Of a stretch of DNA of 64,000 nt, positions 42,008-50,974 are shown one piece after another (the first letter of the stretch is position 1; each line of letters starts with the position of its first letter). The stretch is from the NCBI RefSeq assembly GCF_001570565.1, contig NZ_BBXE01000020.1, positions 1 through 64,000 on the forward strand, given 5' to 3'. The position numbers and the translations under genes were made by a program. The DNA is from Herbidospora yilanensis. Lineage in GTDB: Bacteria > Actinomycetota > Actinomycetes > Streptosporangiales > Streptosporangiaceae. Below the pieces are notes generated by a model, which was not told the origin of the DNA, did not search any database, and was given only the letters and a program-made list of their open reading frames with translations.

Positions 42008-43174
42008 TTACCAGGCCACCGGGAACGACGACAGGCCGTAGACGACGTTGAAGGAGCGGAACACCGGCTCGCCCGCCTCACGCAGGCCCGGGAAGCGGTC
42101 GAAGAGCGCGGGGAAGGCGATGCGCATCTCCATGCGGGCCAGCGGCGCGCCGATGCAGTGGTGGGCGCCGTAACCGAAGGCGACGTGGGCGAGGTCGCGG
42201 CGGGTGACGTCGAAGGCGTCGGGGTTCTCGGTCAGCGCGGGGTCGCGGTTGGCGGCCGGGAGGGAGACCACGACGGCGTCGCCCTTCGCGATCGGGACGC
42301 CGCCGATCTCGGTGTCGGCGGTGGCGACCTTGACGGCGCCCGAGTGGATGATCGTGAGCCAGCGCAGCAGCTCCTCGACCATGCCGTCGACCTTCTCCGG
42401 ATCCTCGCGCACGAGGCCGAGCTGGTCGGGGTGGCGGAGCAGGGCCAGGGTGCCGAGGCCGATCATGCTGGCGGTCGTCTCGTGCCCGGCGAGCAGCAGC
42501 AGCCCGCCGAGCCCGACCAGCTCGGCGTCGGTCACGTCATCGCCGTGGTCGCGCACCAGCATGCCGAGCAGGTCGTCCCCGGGTTCGGCCCGGGCCCGCG
42601 CGACCAGTTCGCCCATGTAGGCGGCCGAGGCCATCTGGGCCTGCCCGCGCACCTCCGGCGGCTGGCTGAAGTCGAGCAGGGTGTGCGAGCGCGCCTGGAA
42701 GCCGACGCGGTCGTCGTAGGGCACGCCCAGGAGTTCGCAGATGACCAGCGACGGGATCGGCGTGGCGAAGTCGGCCACCAGGTCGGCGGGCGCGCCGGCC
42801 CGCTCCATCGCGTCGAGGTGATCGGCGACGATCTCGCGGACGCGGGGTTCGAGGCGGCGGATGCGGCGCATGGTGAACTCGGGCGTGAGCATGCGGCGTA
42901 AGCGGGTGTGGTCGGGCGGGTCCATCATCAGCAACGCGCCCGCCTTGAGGCGGCCGGCCTGTTCCTCGCTCATCGGCGGGATGTTGATGCCGTGCCCGTA
43001 ACCGAACAGCTCGGCGTTCCTGAGCACGTCGCGCACGTCGTCGTAGCGGGTGACCAGCCAGGCGTCGCGGCCGTAGGGCGTGGGCACCTTGGTCAGGCCC
43101 TGCCGGGCGCGGACGGCGGCCAGCTCGGGATCGGGGTCGAAGCCCTGGCGGCGCATATTGAGGGGCAGCGTCAT
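42008..43174 (-). CDS. Cytochrome P450
   Basis: A 388-residue soluble bacterial P450, expected to hydroxylate or epoxidise an unknown small substrate using ferredoxin partners encoded elsewhere. The I-helix reads LLLAGHETTASMIG with the acid-Thr pair, the ExxR motif is in MVEELLRWLT, and the heme-binding loop is FGYGAHHCIGAPLARME with Cys340 as thiolate ligand. The start is the ATG at 43174, behind AGGAG at a good distance. There is no ferredoxin or reductase next to it; neighbours on both sides belong to other units, so it appears to stand alone. Confidence 0.93.
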   Translation of the reverse strand: MTLPLNMRRQGFDPDPELAAVRARQGLTKVPTPYGRDAWLVTRYDDVRDVLRNAELFGYGHGINIPPMSEEQAGRLKAGALLMMDPPDHTRLRRMLTPEFTMRRIRRLEPRVREIVADHLDAMERAGAPADLVADFATPIPSLVICELLGVPYDDRVGFQARSHTLLDFSQPPEVRGQAQMASAAYMGELVARARAEPGDDLLGMLVRDHGDDVTDAELVGLGGLLLLAGHETTASMIGLGTLALLRHPDQLGLVREDPEKVDGMVEELLRWLTIIHSGAVKVATADTEIGGVPIAKGDAVVVSLPAANRDPALTENPDAFDVTRRDLAHVAFGYGAHHCIGAPLARMEMRIAFPALFDRFPGLREAGEPVFRSFNVVYGLSSFPVAW

Positions 43175-43351
43175 GGAATCTCCTGAGGAAGATCGGCTTA
43201 CCTCAGCAAGATCCCGCCCCGGGCCGGGCCCGCGCAACCTCCCGGGGCTTGACGTCCGGTTTTACTTTTGATGGGCCGGGGGCCTCGCTTCATCGGATCT
43301 ACTGACCCAACCCGGGGCATTTTGTCCAATTATGCGAAGCAAGATGGGATT

Positions 43352-45028
43352 ATGGCGCGTCCATTGATCCCCAGCATGCGACTGGACGAGCTCCTCTCGG
43401 AGCTCCGGGCCCGGCTCGACGCCGTTCGCGCCACCCGCGACCGGGTCCACACCCTCCTGGAAGCCGTCGTGCTGATCGGCGGGGAGCTGGAACTGGAGAC
43501 GGTCCTGCGGCGGATCGTCGAGACGGCGACCGAGCTCGTCGACGCCAGTTACGGCGCCCTCGGCGTGATCGGCGACGAGCGCACCCTCGTCGAGTTCCTC
43601 CCCGTCGGGCTCAGCGAGGAGGAGATCGCCCGGATCGAGCACTGGCCCCACGGGCTCGGCCTGCTGGGGCAGCTCATCAAGGAGCCGAGACCGTTGCGGC
43701 TGTCGCGGATCTGCGACCACCCCGAGTCCTACGGCTTCCCCGAGGGCCATCCTCCGATGGGGTCCTTCCTCGGGGTGCCCCTGCGTGTGCGGGACGAGAT
43801 CTTCGGCAACCTCTATCTGACCGAGAAGCGCGGCGGGGCCGACTTCGACGAGGAGGACGAGGCCGTCGTCGTCGCCCTGGCCACGGCCGCCGGGGTAGCG
43901 ATCGAGAACGCCCGCCTGTACGAGGAGACCCGCCGCCGCGAACTCTGGTTCCAGGCCACCGCCGAGGTGACCACGAGCCTGCTGTCGGGGGCGGGACCGG
44001 GCGACGTGCTGGCCCGGGTGGCCAAGCGGATCAAGGAGATGGCCGACTCCGACACGGCCCTGGTCTTCTTCCCCGTCGAGGGCGGCACCTCGCTGCGGGC
44101 GCTGGTCGCCGAGGGCCCCGGCGAGCTGATCGGCGGGGAGGTCGGGCTCGACACGTCCCTGGCCGGCCGCGCCTACAAGACGGGCGAGGCGCTCATCGTC
44201 AGCGACGTGGCCGCCGCCGGATATGAGACCATCGGAGGGCTGGTCGTCGGGCCGGCCGCCGCGATCCCCCTGGGCGCCGCGGGTTCGGTGCGCGGGGTGC
44301 TGGGCCTAGGGAAGCGGCCGGGCCGGATCCCGTTCACCACCTCGTCGCTGGACATGCTCAAGTCGTTCGCGGCCCAGGCCACGGTGGCGCTGGAGCTCGC
44401 CGAGGCGCGCCGCGACGCCGAGCGGATCAGCCTGCTGGAAGACCGCGACCGCATCGCCAAGGACCTCCACGACGTGGTGATCCAGCGGCTGTTCGCGGTG
44501 GCGATGACGCTCATGAGCACGGTCCGGCTGGTGGAGCACCCCGAGGCGGCGGCCCGGGTGCGGCACTCGGTCGACGAGCTCGACGCGACCATCCGGCAGA
44601 TCCGGGCGACCATCTTCGCCCTCCAGGGGCCGCTGGGGCCGGACGAGTCGGGGCTGCGGGCACGGGCGGCGGAGCTGGTCGAGAACACGTACGGCGATCT
44701 GGGGTTCCGTCCGATGCTGCGGCTGGACGGGCAGCTCGACTACGGCGTGCCCGAGGAGATCGCCGACCAGGTGCTGGCGGTGCTGCGGGAGGCGTTGTCG
44801 AACGTGGTCCGGCACGCCGCCGCCAAGCGGGTCGAGGTGTCGCTGGTGGCGGGCGACGAGGTGACGCTCACCGTCGACGACGACGGCGTCGGGCTGCCGC
44901 GCGGCGGGCGGCGCAGCGGGCTGCGCAACCTTGAGGAGCGCGCGGCCACCCTGGGCGGGTGCTTCGAGGTGGCCCGGCGCGAGGACAACAGGGGCACGCA
45001 TCTGCTCTGGCGCGTCCCTCTCAGCTGA
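43352..45028 (+). CDS. devS: DevS/DosS-like GAF sensor histidine kinase
   Basis: A 558-residue soluble kinase following mycobacterial DevS closely. It has two GAF domains (about 50-195 and 220-355). The first includes FPEGHPPMGSFLGVPLRVRDEIFGNLYLTEK, where His133 lies in the block that carries the proximal heme histidine in DevS/DosT, so O2/NO/CO sensing is plausible. The HisKA_3 dimerisation box DRIAKDLHDVVIQRLF holds the phosphorylated His373. The ATPase domain ends in DDDGVGLP and GLRNLEERA. The ATG at 43352 is used. It converges on and overlaps its likely regulator gene by 8 bp, an unusual tail-to-tail order for a cognate pair. Confidence 0.88.
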   Translation: MARPLIPSMRLDELLSELRARLDAVRATRDRVHTLLEAVVLIGGELELETVLRRIVETATELVDASYGALGVIGDERTLVEFLPVGLSEEEIARIEHWPHGLGLLGQLIKEPRPLRLSRICDHPESYGFPEGHPPMGSFLGVPLRVRDEIFGNLYLTEKRGGADFDEEDEAVVVALATAAGVAIENARLYEETRRRELWFQATAEVTTSLLSGAGPGDVLARVAKRIKEMADSDTALVFFPVEGGTSLRALVAEGPGELIGGEVGLDTSLAGRAYKTGEALIVSDVAAAGYETIGGLVVGPAAAIPLGAAGSVRGVLGLGKRPGRIPFTTSSLDMLKSFAAQATVALELAEARRDAERISLLEDRDRIAKDLHDVVIQRLFAVAMTLMSTVRLVEHPEAAARVRHSVDELDATIRQIRATIFALQGPLGPDESGLRARAAELVENTYGDLGFRPMLRLDGQLDYGVPEEIADQVLAVLREALSNVVRHAAAKRVEVSLVAGDEVTLTVDDDGVGLPRGGRRSGLRNLEERAATLGGCFEVARREDNRGTHLLWRVPLS

Positions 45029-45653
45029 CCCCGTCGGACTGCATGCGGGCGGCGTAGACGGCCACCTGGGTCCGGCGTTGCATGCCCAGCTTGCCCAGCA
45101 GCCGCGAGACGTGGTTCTTGACCGTCTTCTCGGCCAGGAACATCTCCTCGCCGATCTGCCGGTTGGTCATGCCCTGGCCGATGTGCTCAAGGATGCGGCG
45201 CTCCTGGTCGGTCAGCGCGGCCAGCGGATCGCGCCGTTCCCCGAGCCGGCGCAGCATCGTCGTGGTCGCCTTCGGGTCGAGCAGCGACCGCCCTCCGGCC
45301 ACCGCCCGGACCGCGCCGACCAGGTCGGAACCGTGGATCTGCTTGAGCACGTATCCCGAGGCCCCGGCCATGACGGCCTGGAACAGGGCGTCGTCGTCGG
45401 CGTAGGAGGTGAGCATGAGGCAGGGCAGTTCGGGGAGCGCGCTGCGCACCTCGCGGCAGACGTCCACGCCGTTGCCGTCGGGCAGGCGCACGTCCAGGAT
45501 CGCCACGTCGGGGCGGAGCGCCTGGATCCGGGTGACCGCCGAGCCGGCCGACCCGGCCTCGCCGACGACGCGGATGTCGTCTTCGGCCTCCAGGAGCGCG
45601 GCCACGCCGCGCCGCACCACTTCGTGATCGTCCACAAGGAAAACGCGGATCAT
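45021..45653 (-). CDS. devR: NarL/DevR-like response regulator
   Basis: A 210-residue regulator: receiver domain (IRVFLVDDHEVVRRGVAALLE, phospho-Asp in VAILDVRLPDGNG, Lys in GYVLKQIHGSDL) plus a LuxR-type helix-turn-helix (LTDQERRILEHIGQGMTNRQIGEEMFLAEKTVKNHVSRLLGKLG, split over residues 145-190). The order matches DevR/DosR. The start is taken at the ATG at 45653; a longer form from 45671 is possible. DevR-type boxes lie just upstream, between this gene and the universal stress protein gene, so it probably regulates itself and its neighbour under low oxygen or nitric oxide. Confidence 0.88.
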   Translation of the reverse strand: MIRVFLVDDHEVVRRGVAALLEAEDDIRVVGEAGSAGSAVTRIQALRPDVAILDVRLPDGNGVDVCREVRSALPELPCLMLTSYADDDALFQAVMAGASGYVLKQIHGSDLVGAVRAVAGGRSLLDPKATTTMLRRLGERRDPLAALTDQERRILEHIGQGMTNRQIGEEMFLAEKTVKNHVSRLLGKLGMQRRTQVAVYAARMQSDGVS

Positions 45654-45678
45654 GTCTTCAAACCTATTCATCCGTTTT

Positions 45679-45733
45679 GTCCCTTAATAGGGACCAAAGT
45701 CACTCCTTGTCTGGTTAGGGACTTTCGAGCCGC
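45679..45733. promoter_or_regulatory. Cluster of DevR-type boxes
   Basis: The region between the regulator and the universal stress protein holds a perfect dyad GTCCCTTAATAGGGAC (45679-45694), the overlapping box AGGGACCAAAGTCACT (45689-45704) and TTAGGGACTTTCGAGCCGC (45715-45733). All share the GGGAC core of the DosR/DevR consensus (GGGACTTWAGTCCC). They lie 48-102 bp before the stress protein start. Confidence 0.65.
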
Positions 45734-45780
45734 AGGCCAATCGTTGTCATGGAGAAGAGGGAGAAGACCAAGGGGGAGTC

Positions 45781-46635
45781 ATGAAGGATGTAACTGTCGG
45801 TGTCGACGGTTCCGAGACGGCGCTCGCCGCCGTCGAATGGGCGGCCGACGACGCCGCCCGCCGCGGCGCCTGGCTGCGCATCGTCCACGTGGTCGACCGC
45901 TCCCCCTACGAGCTGGCCGCCTCCCCCGAACTCGACGCGGCGCTCTCCGAGGTGGCCTGCCGGATCATGAGCGGGGCCGAGAAGACCGCGCGCGCCCGCC
46001 GCCCGGGCCTGCCGACCCGCCTGGAGAACATCGAGGGCCGCCCCGCCGACGTGCTGCGCGGGCTGGCCGACGAGTCGGCCGGGCTGGTGCTGGGCAGCCG
46101 GGGCATGGGCCGGACCGCGGGCAGCATCCTCGGCTCGGTCAGCATGCAGGTGGCCGGGCACTCCACCGGACCCGTGATCATCGTGCCCGACCGGCCCAGA
46201 CGGAGGGTCGGCGAGATCGTGGTCGGCCTCGACGACACGGCCGACTGCCACCGCCCGATCTCCTACGCCTTCGAGAAGGCGGACCTGCACGGCGCCGAGA
46301 TCAGGGCCCTGCACGCCTGGTCGCTCCCCACCCACTCCTACGCCCCCGCGATCGACTACGACCTGAACACCGTGCGGGCCGGCCAGCGGGCCGTGGCGAC
46401 GAGCCGGCTCGCCCGGTTCCGGACCCGCTATCCGGCGCTGCCCGTCTCGGACGACCTGCGCTCGGCGCACCCGGTCGAGGCGCTGGTCGAGGCGTCACGG
46501 GAGGCCGACCTCGTGGTGGTCGGCGCGCACGGCCGGGGCCGGGCCGACTCCATAGTCATGGGCTCGGTCAGCCGCCGGGTGCTCCGGCACGCGCGCTGCC
46601 CCATCGCGGTGGTCCGCCCGTGCGGCCGGCACTGA
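45781..46635 (+). CDS. Universal stress protein, tandem UspA domains
   Basis: A 284-residue cytosolic protein with two UspA domains. Each begins with a VxVDGSE/VVGLDDT strand and ends in an ATP-binding loop: GSRGMGRTAGSILGSVSMQV in the first and GAHGRGRADSIVMGSVSRRV in the second. Tandem Usp proteins of this kind are typical members of DevR-controlled dormancy regulons in actinobacteria. The ATG at 45781 follows a strong AGGGGGAG site. DevR-type boxes upstream and the adjacent DevRS-like pair support hypoxia/NO control, which is inference from motif and position. Confidence 0.92.
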   Translation: MKDVTVGVDGSETALAAVEWAADDAARRGAWLRIVHVVDRSPYELAASPELDAALSEVACRIMSGAEKTARARRPGLPTRLENIEGRPADVLRGLADESAGLVLGSRGMGRTAGSILGSVSMQVAGHSTGPVIIVPDRPRRRVGEIVVGLDDTADCHRPISYAFEKADLHGAEIRALHAWSLPTHSYAPAIDYDLNTVRAGQRAVATSRLARFRTRYPALPVSDDLRSAHPVEALVEASREADLVVVGAHGRGRADSIVMGSVSRRVLRHARCPIAVVRPCGRH

Positions 46636-46697
46636 GGTTTCGATCTGGTTTCGGAGTCTTGACAGTGTCCGCCTGAGCAGCCATATTTCGGGACTAA

Positions 46698-46711
46698 CTT
46701 TACCAATAAAG
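46698..46711. promoter_or_regulatory. Candidate operator of the ROK regulator
   Basis: CTTTACCAATAAAG has perfect 5-bp arms around CCAA and lies 13 bp before the ROK gene start, downstream of a consensus-like -35 TTGACA (46669-46674). AT-rich dyads in this position suit ROK/NagC-type autoregulation. Confidence 0.4.
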
Positions 46712-46723
46712 AAAGTGAGCCCG

Positions 46724-47905
46724 ATGGCTGCGACCGATCGCGGCGATCTCACGCGGACGGCGATCCTGGCCCTGCTCGGCACGGTCGGGCCGCTCAGCCG
46801 CACCGAGATCGCCAAGGAGCTGGACCTCTCCCCCGCGACGGTCACCCAGCTCACCAAGGCGCTCATGGCGGCGGGCATGCTGGAGGAGCTCGACCTCCAG
46901 CCGTCGCGCGGCGGCCGTCCCGCCCAGCGCCTCGGCCTCGCCGGCACGGCGGGCCGGGCCCTCGGGGTGAAGGTGACCGCCGAACACCTGGTCATCGTCG
47001 AGGTCCGCCTCGACGGCGAGGTCCTCGGCTCCTGGGAGACCCCCTTCGACCCCTCCTCCCCCGACGCGCTGGGCGATTTGGCCGAAGCCGTCGCCGACGT
47101 GCTCGGCAGGGTGCCCCCGCTGCTCGGCGTCGGGGTCTGCGTGCCCGGCAGCGTCGACGACCAGGCCGCCGGCACCTGCAACGCGCCCACGCTCGGCTGG
47201 CAGGCCATGCCGGTGGGCGACCGTCTGCGCCGCCGCCTCAAGCTCCCCGTCCTGCTGGAGAACGACGTCAACGCCCTGGCGGTGGCCGAGCGCCTCTACG
47301 GCCGGGGCCGCACCCACCGCGACTTCCTGGTCCTCACGATCGGCCGGGGCGTGGGCGCCGCGATCGTCGCCGACGGCCGGGTCTACCGGGGCGCGCGCGG
47401 CGGCGCCGGCGAGTTCGGGCACGTGCCGGTCGCCGTGGACGGCCCGCTGTGCGGCTGCGGGGTGCACGGCTGCCTGGAGGCCATCGTGGGCGCGACCGGC
47501 CTCGTGGCCTCGGCCCGCGGCCGGGGCCTCGACGTGAAGACGGTCGACGACCTCGGCGTGCTCGCCGGGTCCGACGCGGCCGCCCGCGAGGTCTTCGCCG
47601 AGGCCGGCACCGTCCTCGGCCGGGCGACCGCCGGGTTGATAAACGTCGTCGACCCCGAGGTGGTCGTGGTCCTCGGCGAGGGCACCGCCCACTGGGACCA
47701 CTGGCGCGAGGGCTTCGACCCGGCGGTCCGCCGCCAGCTCATGCCGGGCCGCCGCGACATCGAGATCGAGGTCGAGAGCTGGGACGACACCTCCTGGGCC
47801 CAGGGCGCGGCGGCGCTGGTGCTCGCGACCCCGTTCGACACCGAGGGCGCGGCCGGGGAGCAGGGCCGGATGGTCAGGGCCCGGCTGATAGGGGCGAGCT
47901 CATGA
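46724..47905 (+). CDS. ROK family transcriptional regulator of the cycloalternan-type operon
   Basis: A 393-residue regulator with an N-terminal winged helix (LTRTAILALLGTVGPLSRTEIAKELDLSPATVTQLTKAL) and a C-terminal ROK sugar-binding domain. The ROK zinc motif CGCGVHGCLEA and GGAGEFGHV are intact. The glucokinase-like DVN/ENDVNALA motif is present, so it binds a sugar or sugar phosphate. I use the ATG at 46724; a GTG at 46715 is possible. It heads a run of eight co-directional genes for uptake and processing of alpha-glucans, whose expression it probably controls. A 14-bp palindrome lies between its promoter and start. Confidence 0.9.
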   Translation: MAATDRGDLTRTAILALLGTVGPLSRTEIAKELDLSPATVTQLTKALMAAGMLEELDLQPSRGGRPAQRLGLAGTAGRALGVKVTAEHLVIVEVRLDGEVLGSWETPFDPSSPDALGDLAEAVADVLGRVPPLLGVGVCVPGSVDDQAAGTCNAPTLGWQAMPVGDRLRRRLKLPVLLENDVNALAVAERLYGRGRTHRDFLVLTIGRGVGAAIVADGRVYRGARGGAGEFGHVPVAVDGPLCGCGVHGCLEAIVGATGLVASARGRGLDVKTVDDLGVLAGSDAAAREVFAEAGTVLGRATAGLINVVDPEVVVVLGEGTAHWDHWREGFDPAVRRQLMPGRRDIEIEVESWDDTSWAQGAAALVLATPFDTEGAAGEQGRMVRARLIGASS

Positions 47906-47954
47906 CGTGTCAGAAGACGAGACGCCGGCCCACGGCCCGGCCCGGAGGTGCGGT

Positions 47955-48884
47955 GTGACTCTCACCGAGGCCCCGCCGAAAGTTCCGGCCCGGCAGCCCG
48001 TCCGGCCGCCGAAAAAGCGCCTTCGCCACGCCCTCACGGTCGCCGTCTTCCTGCTGCCCTCCGCGGTCCCGCTGCTGCTGTTCACGCTGATCCCCATGGC
48101 GGGCTCGCTCTGGACCTCGCTCCACGAGTGGGACCTGATCACGCCGATGAAGTGGGTCGGCCTGGACAACTACGCCGGCCTGCTGGCCGGCGAGGAGACC
48201 CGGGCCGCGTTCGGCCACACGCTCTACTTCATCGCCGGTTATCTGCCGCTCGTCTACGCGGGCGGCCTGGGCCTGGCGATGCTGCTCAACCGGGCCATGA
48301 AGGGCCGCGACATCTTCCGGGCGATCTACTTCCTGCCCGTCGTCACGTCGTGGGTGGTCGTGGCGCTGTTGTGGAAGTGGCTGCTCAACCCGGCCTCGGG
48401 CATCGTCAACTGGGCGATCGGGCTGGTCGGCCTCGAAGGCCCCGGGTGGTGGACCGACCCCGACTGGGCGATGCCCTCGATCATCCTCGCCTCGGCCTGG
48501 AAGGACCTCGGCTTCGTGATGATCATCCTGCTGGCGGGGCTGCAGGCCATCCCGAAGGAGTACCTGGAGGCGGCCCGGGTCGACGGGGCCAACGCCTGGC
48601 AGCGCTTCCGGCGCGTCACCCTCCCGCTGCTGTCGCCCAGCACGTTCTTCGTCGTCGTCATCTCGCTGATCAACGGGTTCCAGGTCTTCGACCAGGTCCA
48701 CGTCATGACCGGCGGCGGACCGGCCGGCGCGACCCAGGTCGTCGTCGAGCAGGTCTACAACCTGACCTTCAAGTACGGCCGCGCCGGTGAGGCGTCCGCC
48801 CTGTCGTGGCTGCTGTTCGCGGTCGTGCTGGTGGTCACGCTGATCCAGGTCCGGGGCCAGCGCCGGTGGGTGAACTATGGCTAA
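47955..48884 (+). CDS. Carbohydrate ABC transporter permease (MalF type)
   Basis: A 309-residue membrane protein with six main helices after a short cytoplasmic N-terminus. The ATPase-docking EAA loop reads EYLEAARVDGANAWQRFRRVTLPLL. It is the first of two permeases of a CUT1-type importer for oligosaccharides. The GTG at 47955 follows GGAGGTG at good distance. Its 3' end overlaps the second permease by 8 bp. The gene lies 49 nt after the ROK regulator. No ATPase gene is present in the operon, so a shared MsiK-type ATPase is probably used. Confidence 0.92.
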   Translation: MTLTEAPPKVPARQPVRPPKKRLRHALTVAVFLLPSAVPLLLFTLIPMAGSLWTSLHEWDLITPMKWVGLDNYAGLLAGEETRAAFGHTLYFIAGYLPLVYAGGLGLAMLLNRAMKGRDIFRAIYFLPVVTSWVVVALLWKWLLNPASGIVNWAIGLVGLEGPGWWTDPDWAMPSIILASAWKDLGFVMIILLAGLQAIPKEYLEAARVDGANAWQRFRRVTLPLLSPSTFFVVVISLINGFQVFDQVHVMTGGGPAGATQVVVEQVYNLTFKYGRAGEASALSWLLFAVVLVVTLIQVRGQRRWVNYG

Positions 48885-49683
48885 AGCAGGCAAGTACGTC
48901 GTCGTCGTGCTCGGCGCCCTGGTCATGCTGTTCCCGTTCGCCTGGGCGGTGATCACGTCGCTGACCCCGGCGGGGGCGGTGTTGCAGACCCCGCCCGACT
49001 TCACCCCCGACGACGCGGGCTTCGGCGCCTACGAACGGCTGCTGGAGACCATGCCGTTCTGGCGGATCATGTTCAACAGCCTCTGGATCGCCGTCGCCTC
49101 GACCGTCTTCCAGCTCGTCACGAGCTCGATGGCGGCCTACGCCTTCGCCCGGTTGCCGTTCCCCGGCCGGGGCGCGCTGTTCGCCGTCTACCTGGCGACC
49201 CTGATGGTGCCGCTCCAGGTGCTGGTCGTGCCGCTGTTCATCGAGATGCGGACGTTCAACCTGACCGACACCTACTTCGCGGTCCTGGCCCCGACGATCG
49301 CCTCGGCGTTCGGCGTGTTCCTGCTGCGGCAGGCCGTCCAGCAGGTGCCGAAGGAGTTCGACGAGGCCGCGGTGCTCGACGGGGCCGGGCATTTCCGGAT
49401 CTTCGCCCTGGTCGTGCTGCCGCTGATCCGCCCGGCCCTCGCCACGTTCGCCATCTTCGGGTTCATGGCGAGCTGGAACAGCTACCTGTGGCCGCTGGTG
49501 ATCATCAGGTCGCCCGAGTTCATGACCCTCCCGCTGGGCCTGGCCAACCTGCACGGCCAGTTCACCACCGAGTGGAACGTCGTGATGGCCGGGTCGGTCG
49601 TCAGCGTCGTCCCGATCCTCGTCCTCTACCTCTTCGCCCAGAAGCACGTCATCGCGTCCGTGGCCCAGTCAGGGCTGAAATAA
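48877..49683 (+). CDS. Carbohydrate ABC transporter permease (MalG type)
   Basis: A 268-residue membrane protein with six helices and the EAA loop PKEFDEAAVLDGAGHFRIFALVVLPLIRP, the second permease of the CUT1 importer. The start ATG at 48877 lies inside the end of the first permease gene (8-bp overlap), so the two subunits are made together. It is followed 19 nt later by the binding-protein gene. Similar permease pairs accompany GH31 enzymes in the cycloalternan (cts) cluster of Arthrobacter as far as I recall. Confidence 0.92.
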   Translation: MAKAGKYVVVVLGALVMLFPFAWAVITSLTPAGAVLQTPPDFTPDDAGFGAYERLLETMPFWRIMFNSLWIAVASTVFQLVTSSMAAYAFARLPFPGRGALFAVYLATLMVPLQVLVVPLFIEMRTFNLTDTYFAVLAPTIASAFGVFLLRQAVQQVPKEFDEAAVLDGAGHFRIFALVVLPLIRPALATFAIFGFMASWNSYLWPLVIIRSPEFMTLPLGLANLHGQFTTEWNVVMAGSVVSVVPILVLYLFAQKHVIASVAQSGLK

Positions 49684-49702
49684 CAACACGAAGGAACCCC
49701 CC

Positions 49703-50962
49703 ATGGCCGGATCAGCCCGGGTCGCCGCGGCGACCCTGATCACCGCCCTGCTCGCCACCGCCTGCTCCCAGGGCTCGGCGACCCGCACGACGGAGCCCGC
49801 CGAAGGCGGCAAGGTCACCCTGCGCTACTTCACCTTCTCCGCCGCCCCCGACCACGTGAAAGACCTCGACACGATCGTGGCGGCGTTCGAGAAGGAGAAC
49901 CCCACCGTCGACGTGCAGGTGGAGACGGCCCCGTACGACCAGTACTTCACCAAGCTCCAGACCAGCCTCGCCGGCCAGACCGCCCCGGACACCTTCGAGC
50001 TCAACTACGAGAACTTCGTCACCTACGCCGGCGCGGGCAGCCTGCTCGACCTGGGCACGGCGGGCGGCGACACCGACACCTCCGGCTACGCCACCGAATC
50101 GCTGAACGCCTTCAAGCACGACGGCAAGCAGTACGCGCTCCCGGCGTCGTTCTCCACGGTCGTCCTGCTCTACAACAAGGACCTGTTCGAGAAGGCCGGC
50201 GTCCCGCTGCCCACCGCCGACTGGACGTGGGCCGACGAGCAGGCCGCCGCCGAGAAGCTCACCGACAAGGGCGCCAAGGTGTACGGCGACTTCCAGCCGG
50301 TGACCTTCTTCGAGTTCTACAAGGCGCTCAAGCAGGCCGGCGGCGAGTTCATGAGCGGCGGGAAGTCGACGTTCGACAGCCCGCAGGGCGTCAAGGCGGC
50401 CAAGTGGCTGGTCGACAAGGTCGGCAAGACCATGCCGACCGAGGCCGAGATCGGCGGCACCGCCGACTTCGACACCAACCTGTTCAAGTCGGGCAAGCTC
50501 GCGATGTGGCACAACGGCATCTGGCAGTTCGCCGGGCTGAAGGACGTGCCGTTCCAGTGGGACGTCGTCGTCGAGCCGGGCGACAGCCAGAAGGCCAGCG
50601 CCGTGTTCCACAACTCGGTGGCCGCCTCCGCCACGACGAAGCACCCGCGTGAGGCGTACGCCTGGGCCAAGTTCCTGAGCAGCTCGAACGTGGCCGCGAC
50701 GACCCGGATCGCCAGCTCGTGGGAGTTGCCGCCGGTGTCGGACCAGGCCGTGCTGCAGGGTTACCTGAAGGACCCCGTCCCGGCCAACCGCCAGGCCGTC
50801 TTCGACTCGCTGGACAACATCGCCCTGCCGCCGGTCATCGCCCGCCAGCAGGAGATGCAGGACGCCGTCACCCAGGAGCTCACCGAGGCCGCGGCCGGCC
50901 GCAAGTCGGTCGAAGAGGCCCTGACCGAAGCCGCGTCCAAGGTCGACGCCCTTCTCGGCTAG
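49703..50962 (+). CDS. Extracellular sugar-binding lipoprotein (family 1)
   Basis: A 419-residue solute-binding lipoprotein. The signal sequence ends in lipobox LATAC (Cys21). The mature protein follows the family 1 pattern (VTLRYFTFSAAPDHVKDLDTIVAAFEKENP, then YDQYFTKLQTSLAGQTAPDTFELNYENF, and KDLFEKAGVPLPTADWTW). Aromatic residues in WHNGIWQFAGL fit an oligosaccharide ligand. By context the ligand may be cycloalternan or an alpha-1,3/1,6-glucan fragment; that is inferred. AAGGAACCCC precedes the ATG at 49703. Here the binding protein follows the permeases, the reverse of the common order. Confidence 0.92.
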   Translation: MAGSARVAAATLITALLATACSQGSATRTTEPAEGGKVTLRYFTFSAAPDHVKDLDTIVAAFEKENPTVDVQVETAPYDQYFTKLQTSLAGQTAPDTFELNYENFVTYAGAGSLLDLGTAGGDTDTSGYATESLNAFKHDGKQYALPASFSTVVLLYNKDLFEKAGVPLPTADWTWADEQAAAEKLTDKGAKVYGDFQPVTFFEFYKALKQAGGEFMSGGKSTFDSPQGVKAAKWLVDKVGKTMPTEAEIGGTADFDTNLFKSGKLAMWHNGIWQFAGLKDVPFQWDVVVEPGDSQKASAVFHNSVAASATTKHPREAYAWAKFLSSSNVAATTRIASSWELPPVSDQAVLQGYLKDPVPANRQAVFDSLDNIALPPVIARQQEMQDAVTQELTEAAAGRKSVEEALTEAASKVDALLG

Positions 50963-50974
50963 GAGAGAACCAGC

